Source of the DNA: Clostridium lacusfryxellense
GTDB taxonomy: Bacteria; Bacillota; Clostridia; Clostridiales; Clostridiaceae
Length of the DNA stretch: 42,286 bases
Assembly: GCF_018861735.1 (NCBI RefSeq)
Contig: NZ_JAHLEB010000048.1
Coordinates: 1 to 42,286 of the forward strand
Reading direction: 5' to 3'
The notes under the pieces are model-generated. The model had not been told where the DNA came from and searched no databases. It worked only from the letters and a program-made list of their open reading frames with translations. Shown piece after piece: positions 25,601 through 34,529 of the stretch (position 1 is its first letter; every line of letters starts with the position of its first letter). A program made the translations under genes and the position numbers.

Positions 25601-26743
25601 ATGCCGAAACCTAAATTAATGTATCAACAAATTTACGATTATACATTAAATGAAATTCATATTGGACATTATAATAAAGGTGATTACTTACCAACGGAAA
25701 AAGAGTTTGGGGATCAATTCAATGTAAGTCGTATTACCGTTAAAACTGCCATGAACATGTTATCAGAAAAAGGATATATTACTCGTATTCGTGGTAAAGG
25801 ATCTTTTGTTGGTAAAGCTGAAAGTCCCTCTTTATTAAAAAGCACGCCAATAGCAACACCCACTAAATTAATCGGATTATGTAGTAGCGCATTTGGGGAT
25901 GAGTACGGGATTGAAACCTTAGTAAGTGCAATGAAAACAGCTGAAGAAAACAGTTATTTTTTAGTTCCTACGAATATTATGGACAATCAAGATGTTGAGA
26001 GTGAAAAAATATCAGCACTAATAAAATTAGGCGTAGATGGGATAATTATAATGCCTGTCAACGGCGAACATTACAATTCACGTATCCTCGAATTAATACT
26101 ATCTGAATATCCCATAGTATTTTTTGATAGATATTTAAAAGGATTAGATGCTCCATTTGTAGGTACAGACAATTTGATGGCAAGTAAAATGGGTACAGAC
26201 TATTTATTAAATCTAGGTCATAGGCATATCGGTTTTATTTCTCCACCACTAATTGATACTTCCTCACTAGAGGATAGACTGGAAGGCTTTATCAATAGTC
26301 ATGCAAAGCAAGGAGTTCTGTGTGATCCAACTCTTATGGTAAATGATATTTTAAACATGCATCCAGTTATTAGTACAGAATCTAAAATTTCAGAAAATAT
26401 TAACAAGGTTACAAGTTTTTTAAAAAACAATCCCAAAGTTACTGCTATTTTAGCTGCAGAACAATCTATTGCAGTGATTATTTTAAAAGTGGCAACTTCA
26501 CTAGGCATTAAAGTACCTGAAGATCTTTCTATATTGTGCTTTGATACTCAAAGTAATTATTTAAAAGATACTTTTTTCACTTATATAAAGCAACCTGAAT
26601 CTATAATAGGAAAAATTTCTGTTGAGTTACTGCTAGAAAAAATTAAAGATCCAAAGACTCCCAATAGAAGAATTTTACTTATACCAGAATTGGTAATTGG
26701 AAGGTCAACTGCAAAGGTTAAAATTAAAACTTTAAAAAAATAA
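25601..26743 (+). CDS. GntR-LacI hybrid regulator (AraR type) of the mannoside operon
   Basis: 380 residues. Residues 5-70 are a GntR winged helix (YQQIYDYTLNEIHIGHYNKG, LPTEKEFGDQFNVSRITVKTAMNMLSEKGYI, RGKGSFVG). Residues 95-370 are a LacI-type periplasmic-binding effector domain (IGLCSSAFGDEYGIETLV, DGIIIMPVNG, FFDRYLKGLDAPFVGTDN, LNLGHRHIGFISPP, AILAAEQSIAV). The same fusion is found in the arabinose repressor AraR. Effectors are sugars. It is placed directly before a sugar ABC importer and a GH38 enzyme, with its own terminator, so it most likely represses that operon until a mannose-containing ligand appears. Confidence 0.9.
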   Translation: MPKPKLMYQQIYDYTLNEIHIGHYNKGDYLPTEKEFGDQFNVSRITVKTAMNMLSEKGYITRIRGKGSFVGKAESPSLLKSTPIATPTKLIGLCSSAFGDEYGIETLVSAMKTAEENSYFLVPTNIMDNQDVESEKISALIKLGVDGIIIMPVNGEHYNSRILELILSEYPIVFFDRYLKGLDAPFVGTDNLMASKMGTDYLLNLGHRHIGFISPPLIDTSSLEDRLEGFINSHAKQGVLCDPTLMVNDILNMHPVISTESKISENINKVTSFLKNNPKVTAILAAEQSIAVIILKVATSLGIKVPEDLSILCFDTQSNYLKDTFFTYIKQPESIIGKISVELLLEKIKDPKTPNRRILLIPELVIGRSTAKVKIKTLKK

Positions 26744-26749
26744 AAAGCA

Positions 26750-26795
26750 ATTATGATATATCAAATTATATATCATCATTACTTTTTATTTTTTT
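26750..26795 (+). terminator. Terminator of the regulator gene
   Basis: ATGATATAT pairs with its complement ATATATCAT across a 7-base loop and is followed by TTTTTATTTTTTT. Confidence 0.8.
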
Positions 26796-26802
26796 GTAAC
26801 TA

Positions 26803-26831
26803 TTTACATATTTAATTAAATTGTGTAGTAT
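26803..26831 (+). promoter_or_regulatory. Promoter of the mannoside ABC operon
   Basis: TTTACA (26803-26808), 17-nt spacer, TAGTAT (26826-26831). The predicted leader is about 160 nt and contains the inverted repeats annotated at 26879-26952. Confidence 0.6.
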
Positions 26832-26878
26832 ACTTATATTGTTACATCACAGTTTAGCAAATAAATTCTACTGAAAAT

Positions 26879-26952
26879 CCAACTAATATTTTGGAATATC
26901 CAACTTAATTTAATAGCATGTTAATCATTTTATATATCTACTTCTAAGTTGG
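26879..26952. promoter_or_regulatory. CCAAC inverted repeats in the operon leader, possible operators
   Basis: CCAACTTA (26900-26907) and its exact complement TAAGTTGG (26945-26952) flank 37 nt. Just upstream CCAAC (26879) faces TTGG (26891-26894) in a 16-nt near-palindrome. Four half-sites of one motif downstream of the promoter fit binding by the dimeric regulator at 25601, or an mRNA stem-loop. Confidence 0.45.
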
Positions 26953-26995
26953 TATATAAGATAATTTAATATAAAAATTGTTAGGGGGTATAAAA

Positions 26996-28381
26996 ATGAA
27001 AATCAGAGAAAAAAGAATGCTATCCGCATTATGTGTGATGACTATGGGTATTTCTTTACTTGTAGGGTGTTCTACCACAAAAAAAACAACTACAGAAGTA
27101 AGCACAGCTCAAGACTCAAAAGTTAAATTATCTTTTACTTTCCGTGATGATGGATTAGGTGAAAAAGGTAATCTATACAAGTGGCTTAAGCAAATCACAC
27201 CAGAATTCACAAAGAAAACAAATATCGAAGTAGCAGTAAATCCCATTACAGCCTCAGAAGGCGATTATTTTGCAAAAATTGCACTGGCTCTAAAATCTCC
27301 AGACACAGCACCCGACATAATAACTGAAGATACATTTCAAATTAATGGAGATGTAGCAGCAGGTTACTTAACACCTATTGATGATTATCTAAAAAAATGG
27401 ACTGATTGGACAGACAATAGCTATTATGAGGCATTAAAGAAAGGTGTTACAGCTTCAGACTCAAAAGTATATGGTGTACCTTATAACACAGATTCAAGAG
27501 GACTTTGGTATAACAAAGACTTGTTTGAAAAAGCTGGACTTCCAAGGGAATGGCAACCGAAGACTTGGGATGAAGTTATAGCTACCTGTAAAACATTAAA
27601 GGTAAAATTACCAGATGTTATTCCATTTTGGATGAATTCCGGTAAAGCAACAGGTGAAGCAACCTCGATGCAAAGTTATGAAATGTTACTATATGGAACA
27701 GGAGAACGTCTTATTGATGACAATAATAAATGGATAGTTAAGAGCCAAGGAATTCTAGATTCACTCTCCTTCATTCAAACGATTTATACACAAGGTTTAG
27801 GTGCTCCAATTTCTAAGGTATTAGATGCTCAAGCTGGAAATATGTCTGCCCGTGATTATATGCCAAAAGGAAAGCTTGCAATATCCTTAGATGGTAGTTG
27901 GATTACAGGTAATTGGTCCAAAGGAGGAGCAGCTGAATGGTCAGGTTATGAAAATATAATGGGATTTGCAAAAATGCCAACAAATAAAGGTCAAGGTTCT
28001 GGTAGTGTTACATTAGCCGGTGGATGGGCTCTATCTATACCTAAAAATTCTAAAAATCACGATGCTGCTTGGAAATTCATTGAGTATGCTATGAGCAAAG
28101 ATAATGCTCTTGCTATGTCAACAATAAGTGGTGAAATTAGTTGTCGTCAAGATGTAGCTGCAGACCCAACTTATCAAAAAACACCTTTTAAGAAGCTTTC
28201 TACTGAATATTTAGAAGCTGCAGAGTTTCGTCCTGCAAATGAATCATACCCTCTTGTCTCAACGGAAATTCAGAACATGGTAGAGTCCGTAGTAACTGGT
28301 ACAAAACCTGAAGCTGCAATGAAAACGTATGGTGAAAATGTTACTCGTGTTGTTGGAGATACTAATATTATAGAAAAATAA
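26996..28381 (+). CDS. Sugar ABC transporter substrate-binding lipoprotein
   Basis: 461 residues from the ATG at 26996 with AGGGGG 7 nt upstream. Type II lipoprotein signal: basic MKIREKR, hydrophobic core, lipobox LLVGC with Cys near residue 25. The mature part is a cluster B (family 1, maltose-type) binding protein: LSFTFRDDG, KIALALKSPDTAPDI, VPYNTDSRGLWYNKDLFEKAGLP, PKTWDEVIATCKTLK, GKLAISLDGSWITGNW, LAGGWALSIPKNSKNHDAAWKFIEYAM. It binds an oligosaccharide outside the membrane and delivers it to the two permeases downstream. No ATPase gene is present here; a shared MsmK-type ATPase is usual in such systems. Confidence 0.93.
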   Translation: MKIREKRMLSALCVMTMGISLLVGCSTTKKTTTEVSTAQDSKVKLSFTFRDDGLGEKGNLYKWLKQITPEFTKKTNIEVAVNPITASEGDYFAKIALALKSPDTAPDIITEDTFQINGDVAAGYLTPIDDYLKKWTDWTDNSYYEALKKGVTASDSKVYGVPYNTDSRGLWYNKDLFEKAGLPREWQPKTWDEVIATCKTLKVKLPDVIPFWMNSGKATGEATSMQSYEMLLYGTGERLIDDNNKWIVKSQGILDSLSFIQTIYTQGLGAPISKVLDAQAGNMSARDYMPKGKLAISLDGSWITGNWSKGGAAEWSGYENIMGFAKMPTNKGQGSGSVTLAGGWALSIPKNSKNHDAAWKFIEYAMSKDNALAMSTISGEISCRQDVAADPTYQKTPFKKLSTEYLEAAEFRPANESYPLVSTEIQNMVESVVTGTKPEAAMKTYGENVTRVVGDTNIIEK

Positions 28382-28399
28382 TTAAATACTTGGTTAAGT

Positions 28400-28432
28400 C
28401 GGCAGCAAAGTAAACGTTTTCTATGTTGCCGA
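28400..28432 (+). promoter_or_regulatory. Intercistronic stem-loop between binding protein and permease genes
   Basis: CGGCAGCA (28400-28407) pairs with TGTTGCCG (28424-28431) over 8 bp with one G-U, and no T-run follows. Such structures behind binding-protein genes commonly stabilise the upstream mRNA or cause partial termination, keeping permease levels low. The loop holds AAGTAAACGTTT. Confidence 0.6.
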
Positions 28433-28480
28433 TTAAAATAAATCTTTAATTAAATATCTAAAATATAGGAGGTGGATTTT

Positions 28481-29392
28481 ATGAAGCATAATACTTCAAT
28501 ACAAAAGCTATCTAATAATGTTAGACCTAACATAGGCAAATATCTATTTTTACTTCCTTCGGTAGTAATATTACTTATATTCTTTATTTACCCTATAGTC
28601 CTTACTTTTATATATTCTTTTACTAATTTAGCGCTGACTGGTGAAGCCGCAAAAAATTTTCACTTTATTGGATTTGATAATTATAAAAGAATGTTAGATG
28701 ATCCTGCAGTTGCTGGGAGTATTGTTAATACAATAATATTTCTAGTTGGATCGTCTTTAATTGGTCAACAGATATTGGGATTCACTATTGCGATATTAAT
28801 GAAAAAAAAGAATGGAACTTTCAGACGTGTAATTGGTACAATTGTGCTTGCTGGATGGGTTATGCCTGAGATAGTATGTGCTATTTGTATGTATAATTTT
28901 TTCTATGACGAAGGTACACTTAATACAGTTCTAGGTCTATTTGGAGGATTACCTGTAACCTGGTTATTTACTTTTCCAATGTTGTGTGTTATTATCGCAA
29001 ACGCATGGCATGGAACAGCTTTTTCCATGCTTGTATATCAGTCAGCATTGGATGGTGTCCCTAAAGATATTGAAGAAGCAGCCACTGTAGATGGAGCTTC
29101 TAAACTTCAAAAACTAATTTATATAACCCTTCCATGTATTAAGCAATCAATTACCACTAATATGATGATTAACACTTTGCAAACATTAAGTGTTTTCGGA
29201 TTAATTTATTCAATGACAGGTGGTGGACCAGGAACAAAAACTCAAACACTTCCTGTAATTATGTATTTAAGTGCCTTTAAAAATTATCAACTTGGTTATG
29301 GTACTGCTATATCAATGATTCTTTTACTTATTGGCATTGTTTTAAGCATTTTCTATGTAAAAGCAATGAATACAGAACATAAGGGGGCATAA
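28481..29392 (+). CDS. Sugar ABC transporter permease (MalF/UgpA type)
   Basis: 303 residues from the ATG at 28481 with AGGAGGT just upstream; the GTG at 28472 lies inside that site. Six hydrophobic helices. The ATPase-contact loop reads EEAATVDGASKLQKLIYITLPCIK, a standard EAA motif (EAA-x3-G-x9-I-x-LP). PKDIEEAA and GGGPGTKTQTLPVIMY are typical of the family. It works with the binding lipoprotein before it and the second permease 4 nt after it. Confidence 0.94.
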   Translation: MKHNTSIQKLSNNVRPNIGKYLFLLPSVVILLIFFIYPIVLTFIYSFTNLALTGEAAKNFHFIGFDNYKRMLDDPAVAGSIVNTIIFLVGSSLIGQQILGFTIAILMKKKNGTFRRVIGTIVLAGWVMPEIVCAICMYNFFYDEGTLNTVLGLFGGLPVTWLFTFPMLCVIIANAWHGTAFSMLVYQSALDGVPKDIEEAATVDGASKLQKLIYITLPCIKQSITTNMMINTLQTLSVFGLIYSMTGGGPGTKTQTLPVIMYLSAFKNYQLGYGTAISMILLLIGIVLSIFYVKAMNTEHKGA

Positions 29393-29396
29393 TGAT

Positions 29397-30233
29397 ATGA
29401 AAACTAGGCCAACTGCATATAGTTTACGTAAACGTCTACCATATATTGTATTAATACTTATAGGGATCTTATTTCTTGCTCCATTATTGTGGGTTTTATT
29501 AGCATCTTTTGATACAAACGCAAATCAGGCATTAAAGATTCCAAAAAATTTTACTATGGGAAATTATGTTGAAGTTTTAACAAGTCAAACTAATCGAAGA
29601 TCCTTTGGAATAGGTTTTTTGATTTCAATAGGTCAGACTATTTTAGTTGTTATTATGTCTGTGCTTGCAGCATATCCACTGTCCCGTTATATAATGAAGG
29701 GCAAACAATTATTTATGTATAGCATTTTATTTATGACATCTTTACCTATCACCGCTGTTATGGTACCAGTTTATCAATTATTTGTGAGCATTAAATTTTA
29801 TGATAGTATTTTTGGTGTAATGATTTTCTTTACTGCTTCTGCTTTACCTTTTGGTATTTGGATGATGAAAAACTTTATGGATACAGTGCCTATTGAATTA
29901 GAAGAAGCTGCATGGGTGGATGGTGCAAGTACATTTACTTGTGTACGTAAAATTGTAGCACCACTTATGTTACCAGGTATATGCACAGTAGCAATTTTCA
30001 CATTTTCCGGGAGTTGGGGCAATTTTTTTGTTCCTTATATTCTTCTTAGCACAGCTAAGAACTTTCCCGCTTCAGTTTTAATTTATCAATATTTCGGTAA
30101 CCATGGAATGATTTCCTATAGTGGTTTGGCAGCGTATTCCATTTTATATTCTTTGCCATCGATCATGTTGTATGCCCTCTCTCAACAATTTATGTCACAG
30201 GGTTTTAATATGCAAGGATCTGCTAAAGGTTAA
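29397..30233 (+). CDS. Sugar ABC transporter permease (MalG/UgpE type)
   Basis: 278 residues, six helices, with AAGGGGGC 8 nt before the ATG; the site lies at the end of the preceding gene. EAA motif: LEEAAWVDGASTFTCVRKIVAPLM. The N-terminus (LFLAPLLWVLLASFDTN) and SLPITAVMVPVYQLF are family-typical. It is the second half of the membrane channel for the importer. Confidence 0.94.
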   Translation: MKTRPTAYSLRKRLPYIVLILIGILFLAPLLWVLLASFDTNANQALKIPKNFTMGNYVEVLTSQTNRRSFGIGFLISIGQTILVVIMSVLAAYPLSRYIMKGKQLFMYSILFMTSLPITAVMVPVYQLFVSIKFYDSIFGVMIFFTASALPFGIWMMKNFMDTVPIELEEAAWVDGASTFTCVRKIVAPLMLPGICTVAIFTFSGSWGNFFVPYILLSTAKNFPASVLIYQYFGNHGMISYSGLAAYSILYSLPSIMLYALSQQFMSQGFNMQGSAKG

Positions 30234-30263
30234 ACTTAAATATTTTTTAAAGGAGGTAATAAT

Positions 30264-33200
30264 TTGTATTTTTTAGAAGAACGCATTGGTAGGATTCTTG
30301 AAGAACTTCAGCAATGTATAAATATAAAACACTTACCAATTACAGAATATAGTTATCAACATACTGATAGCAACGTGCCCGAACATCCATTACTAGATAT
30401 AAAAAATTGGAATAAATTTAACGAATGCGACACCTGGGGTGGCAAAAGAGAATATTTCTGGTTTGTTACCAATATAAAAATGCCTGACGATTTTAATAAA
30501 AAGTGTGTTGCATTTGACCTTATTACTGGTAAAGAAATGGGTTGGGATGCCCTTAATCCGCAATTCTTTGCTTTTGTAAACGGAAATTTAATTCAAGGCA
30601 TGGACATTAATCATCGTAGTATAATTCTTACTGATAACGCAGAGAAAGGTGAGATCATTCAACTTGCCTTACATGCTTATGCCAGTGATGAGGATAATTT
30701 TAATATGAAGATGAAGGGCAATATTTCAATAGTTGATAAAAAAACCGAAAAACTTTATTATGATATGAAGGTTGTTTATGACGTTGCTGTGCTATTACCT
30801 AAGGACAATAACGACCATATTGATATGATTCAAATAATTAATGAGACTGTTAACTTAATAGATTTGCGTCAACAGTACAGTAATGAATTTTATGAGTCTA
30901 TCAATATTGCACAAAGCTATTTAACAAAGGAGCTTTATGAAAAAATGTGCAAACCAGGCCAAGTTCAGGTTAATTGTATTGGTCACTCTCATATTGATAT
31001 AGCCTGGTTATGGACATTAGGTGTAACCCGAAAGAAAGCTGCCCGTAGTTTTTCAACTTTTCTTGAACTTATGAAACGTTATCCAGATTTTATTTATATG
31101 TCAAGCCAACCACAGTTATATAAGTATGTGAAGGAAGATTTCCCTGAATTATATGCCGAGATTAAACAACGTGTAAAGGAAGGACGTTGGGAACCTGAAG
31201 GCGGTATGTTTGTTGAAGCTGATTGTAATATTTCATCAGGTGAATCTTTAGTTCGTCAGTTTCTTTATGGCAAACGTTTTTTTCAGAAGGAATTTGGAGT
31301 AGATAATGAAATACTTTGGTTACCAGATGTCTTTGGCTACTCTGCTGCACTTCCGCAGATATGTCAGAAAAGCGGAATCAAATATTTTGTTACCACTAAA
31401 ATAAGTTGGAATGAATACAATAAACTTCCATATGATACATTTGAATGGCAAGGCATCGATGGAACTAAAATTCTTACTCATTTTATTCCTACTTCTGAAT
31501 ATAAGCCGGTAATGGATACACATTTTACAACCTACAATGGTGAAATTAAACCAAGTCAAATAATGGGTTCATGGCAGCGTTACCAGCAAAAGAACTTAAA
31601 TCGTGATGTGTTGTTTTCATTTGGATATGGAGATGGCGGAGGCGGTCCAACACCAGAAATGCTTGAAAATGAAAAAAGGATGAATCAAGGGATTCCTGGC
31701 TGCCCCACTGTAAAAATAACTAAGTCAAAAGATTTCTTTCATAAACTCGAGAATGATGTAAAGGATAATAAATATTTACCAATCTGGTCTGGTGAACTTT
31801 ATCTTGAGTATCATAGAGGCACCTATACTACTATGGCACGAAATAAAAAATATAATCGTAAATCTGAGTTTATGTATCAAAACGCTGAGCTATACTCAGT
31901 ATTGAATAATTTACTTACGGGTTCTAATTATCCTAAGGAAGTCCTAAGTAATGGATGGGAAGTTATTTTACGCAACCAGTTTCATGATATTTTACCTGGT
32001 TCAGCTATTAAGGAGGTTTACGATGAATCTCGAGATGAATATGAAGGCATTTTAAGTGAGGGCACTGCATTGATCGATGGAGCGATTAATGCATTAGCCT
32101 CTGAGATTAATGTTGATTCAGATTCTGTAATAGTTTTTAATCCCCAAGGATCTGTATGTAGTGATATTGTAAGTTTCATATTGCCAGAAGGAGTAAAAAA
32201 AATAAGCGTTGTGGACACATTCACAAATAAATCCTATCCTTGCCAGATATGTGATAACAATCAAGCTATTTTCTTTGCAGAGGATGTTCCAGCAAAAGGA
32301 TATAAGACATTTACTATTATAAAGGCGTCTATTGTTCAAGATAACGATATATCAATTACTAAAGAAACTATGTCAAATGACTTCTTTAATATTAAATTGG
32401 ATGATAAAGGGCAGTTTACTTCAATATTTGATAAACGTGTCAATCGTGAAGTTTTGAAAAAAGGAGAAAAAGGTAACGTACTTGAGGCTTTTGAAGATAA
32501 ACCACATAATTGGGATGCGTGGGATATAAATGCCTACTATCAAGAAAAAATGTGGTATGTGGATGAGGTTAAGTCTATTAAAGTTGTTCAAGTTGGACCC
32601 GTTAGAGCATGTTTAGAAGTAATAAAGTGCTTCCAACAATCCACTATAATACAACAAATTTTCATTTATAAAAATTTAGCTCGTATTGATATTAAAAACA
32701 ATATTGACTGGCGTGCAAAACAAATACTTCTTAAGGCAGCTTTCCCAATTGATGTTTTCACCCAGGAGGCTACTTTCGATATCCAGTATGGTAATGTTAA
32801 GCGCCCAATTCATCGCAATACCTCCTGGGATGTTGCAAGATTTGAGGTATGTGCTCACAAATGGGCAGATTTATCCGAAGATGGTTATGGTGTTAGTATG
32901 CTTAATGATTGTAAATATGGTTGTGATATAAACAATTCAGTTATGCGTTTATCATTACTAAAATCCTCAGTGTATCCAAATACGCAGGCAGATATAGAGT
33001 TACATGAATTCACATATTCTCTATATCCTCATGTAGTAGGCTGGCGTGAAGGTGGTACTGTAAAGGAAGCTTATAATCTTAATAATCCACTTTCCGCGGT
33101 TGTACGCGCCTCACAAAAAGGAAGTTTACCAGCTAATTACTCACTAGCTAGTGTAGACAATGAAAATGTAATAATAGAAGTTCTGAAAAAGGCTGAGGAC

Positions 33201-33419
33201 GATGATGACTTGATTTTACGTCTTTATGAATGCTACAATCGTCGTACAACGGCTACAGTACTACTTGGAGTAAATGCGCAGTATGTTACTGAATGCGACC
33301 TAATGGAGAATGTGACCAGCCATCTTGAGGTTAAAAATAACAAAAGCTTTACTTTTGAAATTAAACCATATGAAATAAAAACATTTAAAATTAAAGTATC
33401 CGTTCCGTTTATTGATTAA
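30264..33419 (+). CDS. Glycoside hydrolase family 38 alpha-mannosidase
   Basis: 1051 residues, TTG start with AAAGGAGG 7 nt upstream. No signal peptide, so it is intracellular and acts on imported glycans. The N-terminal ~230 residues are a beta domain. The catalytic barrel begins with GHSHIDIAWLWTLG near 238 (zinc-binding His and Asp) and has EPEGGMFVEADCNISSGESLVRQ and the nucleophile Asp in WLPDVFGYSAALPQI near 354. QFHDILPGSAIKEVYDES is the third zinc-site block. The C-terminal beta domain ends LHEFTYSLYPH ... and YEIKTFKIKV. It cleaves terminal alpha-mannose; linkage cannot be told. Last gene of the importer operon. Confidence 0.94.
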   Translation: MYFLEERIGRILEELQQCINIKHLPITEYSYQHTDSNVPEHPLLDIKNWNKFNECDTWGGKREYFWFVTNIKMPDDFNKKCVAFDLITGKEMGWDALNPQFFAFVNGNLIQGMDINHRSIILTDNAEKGEIIQLALHAYASDEDNFNMKMKGNISIVDKKTEKLYYDMKVVYDVAVLLPKDNNDHIDMIQIINETVNLIDLRQQYSNEFYESINIAQSYLTKELYEKMCKPGQVQVNCIGHSHIDIAWLWTLGVTRKKAARSFSTFLELMKRYPDFIYMSSQPQLYKYVKEDFPELYAEIKQRVKEGRWEPEGGMFVEADCNISSGESLVRQFLYGKRFFQKEFGVDNEILWLPDVFGYSAALPQICQKSGIKYFVTTKISWNEYNKLPYDTFEWQGIDGTKILTHFIPTSEYKPVMDTHFTTYNGEIKPSQIMGSWQRYQQKNLNRDVLFSFGYGDGGGGPTPEMLENEKRMNQGIPGCPTVKITKSKDFFHKLENDVKDNKYLPIWSGELYLEYHRGTYTTMARNKKYNRKSEFMYQNAELYSVLNNLLTGSNYPKEVLSNGWEVILRNQFHDILPGSAIKEVYDESRDEYEGILSEGTALIDGAINALASEINVDSDSVIVFNPQGSVCSDIVSFILPEGVKKISVVDTFTNKSYPCQICDNNQAIFFAEDVPAKGYKTFTIIKASIVQDNDISITKETMSNDFFNIKLDDKGQFTSIFDKRVNREVLKKGEKGNVLEAFEDKPHNWDAWDINAYYQEKMWYVDEVKSIKVVQVGPVRACLEVIKCFQQSTIIQQIFIYKNLARIDIKNNIDWRAKQILLKAAFPIDVFTQEATFDIQYGNVKRPIHRNTSWDVARFEVCAHKWADLSEDGYGVSMLNDCKYGCDINNSVMRLSLLKSSVYPNTQADIELHEFTYSLYPHVVGWREGGTVKEAYNLNNPLSAVVRASQKGSLPANYSLASVDNENVIIEVLKKAEDDDDLILRLYECYNRRTTATVLLGVNAQYVTECDLMENVTSHLEVKNNKSFTFEIKPYEIKTFKIKVSVPFID

Positions 33420-33433
33420 TAAAATAAAACCTA

Positions 33434-33476
33434 AAAGAGGACATCGATAGCTATTATTGCTATTTATGTCCTCTTT
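33434..33476. terminator. Strong terminator after the mannosidase gene
   Basis: 11-bp outer stem (AAAGAGGACAT with its complement) plus an inner stem of ATAGC/GCTAT type. It also lies directly after the minus-strand phosphoesterase gene and can serve both. Confidence 0.87.
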
Positions 33477-33480
33477 ATTT

Positions 33481-34149
33481 CTATAATATTATTTTCTCAA
33501 ACGCTGCAGTTTCCAAATTTACAACCCAACCTCTTGTTGAAACCTCATCACAAGCAGCGTTGAAAACAAATGTATTATGTAACTTTTTAAAACCAAAATC
33601 ATGATGTACATGTCCACAGAAAAAATATGTGGGCTTTTTTTCCTTTATCATATCTCTAATAGCCTGGCTACCAAAATTAACCCCATTATTAGCTTTATCT
33701 AAACATTTATATGGTGGTACATGTGATACAATAATACTCTTATTATCTATATTAAGTTTAGATAGCCTGTACGTCATATCCTGCTCATTTCCTTCACGTT
33801 TTGTTCCATACATTAGAAAGTTTATATATTCAATAGACACGAAATTATTAAATATTTCTTCAGTGCAATAAGGTAGATAATTTATATCCGTTTTATCAAC
33901 ATTAAAAACATCATGATTTCCTAGAATAAATAAAACCCTTTTGTTTGTTTGTCGCAACATCTCAACAATTTTTTTATAATCTTCGTATTGCTTATTCTCA
34001 AGCTCATCAAAAGTAGCACCAGGATAATCTGATGTTATATCTCCACATAAAATTACACACTCTATTTCTTCTCGTTCTTTAACAAACTTAACAATTTTAT
34101 TAAGCACATCAACCCTTCCATGAATATCACTTGTTACAAATACTTTCAT
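33481..34149 (-). CDS. Calcineurin-type metallophosphoesterase
   Basis: 222 residues. All five metal-site blocks are present: SDIHG (DxH, residues 7-11), LCGDITSD (GD), FILGNHD (GNHD), VSHVPP and FCGHVHHDFG (GHxH). It is a small cytoplasmic phosphodiesterase/phosphatase of the YfcE/Icc class with no membrane segment; substrate unknown. It lies 3 nt after the ABM-domain gene on the same strand, so the two share a transcript. Confidence 0.9.
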   Translation of the reverse strand: MKVFVTSDIHGRVDVLNKIVKFVKEREEIECVILCGDITSDYPGATFDELENKQYEDYKKIVEMLRQTNKRVLFILGNHDVFNVDKTDINYLPYCTEEIFNNFVSIEYINFLMYGTKREGNEQDMTYRLSKLNIDNKSIIVSHVPPYKCLDKANNGVNFGSQAIRDMIKEKKPTYFFCGHVHHDFGFKKLHNTFVFNAACDEVSTRGWVVNLETAAFEKIIL

Positions 34150-34152
34150 AAC

Positions 34153-34458
34153 TTAAAAATCACTTTCAGATGGTACTATGGCATTGTAAAGAACGCGTTC
34201 TCTTGGTTTTGCAAACCAAGGTGTTACAGCTTCATTCCATTTAATAAAGTGTTTAGTTTTCATATGTTTTTCTACGGCCTCTTCATCTTTATAGACTTCA
34301 TAAAACATAAAACTAGTTGGTTCATCTTTACCTTGAAGTACATCAAAACGTATAACTCCAGCTTCTTTTATTGAATTCTTTTGATTTTCTATTGTTGCCT
34401 CTATAAACGAGCCAACAAACTCAGCTTTTATAAACATGGTTACGCTTTTAATAATCAT
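34153..34458 (-). CDS. ABM-domain (antibiotic biosynthesis monooxygenase-like) protein
   Basis: 101 residues from the ATG at 34458 with GGAGGG 7 nt upstream; the ATG at 34473 overlaps that site. Ferredoxin-like dimer fold of the ABM/LsrG/YgiN family: MFIKAEFVGSFIEATIENQKNS, then VIRFDVLQGKDEPTSFMFYEVYKDEEAVEKHMKTKHFIKW, with the usual FYEVY strand and HMKT-x-HF helix. Members include quinol monooxygenases and the AI-2 isomerase LsrG; many have no known substrate. Coupled to the metallophosphoesterase gene. Confidence 0.88.
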   Translation of the reverse strand: MIIKSVTMFIKAEFVGSFIEATIENQKNSIKEAGVIRFDVLQGKDEPTSFMFYEVYKDEEAVEKHMKTKHFIKWNEAVTPWFAKPRERVLYNAIVPSESDF

Positions 34459-34529
34459 TTTACATCCCTCCAATAAATTCTAATAATATTATAATATAGG
34501 ATTCACTATCTAAAGACAAGCATACGACT

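Noticed and set aside
28400-28432. Calling the hairpin a full terminator
   Set aside because: No run of T follows the stem on the plus strand and the permease genes behind it need the same transcript.
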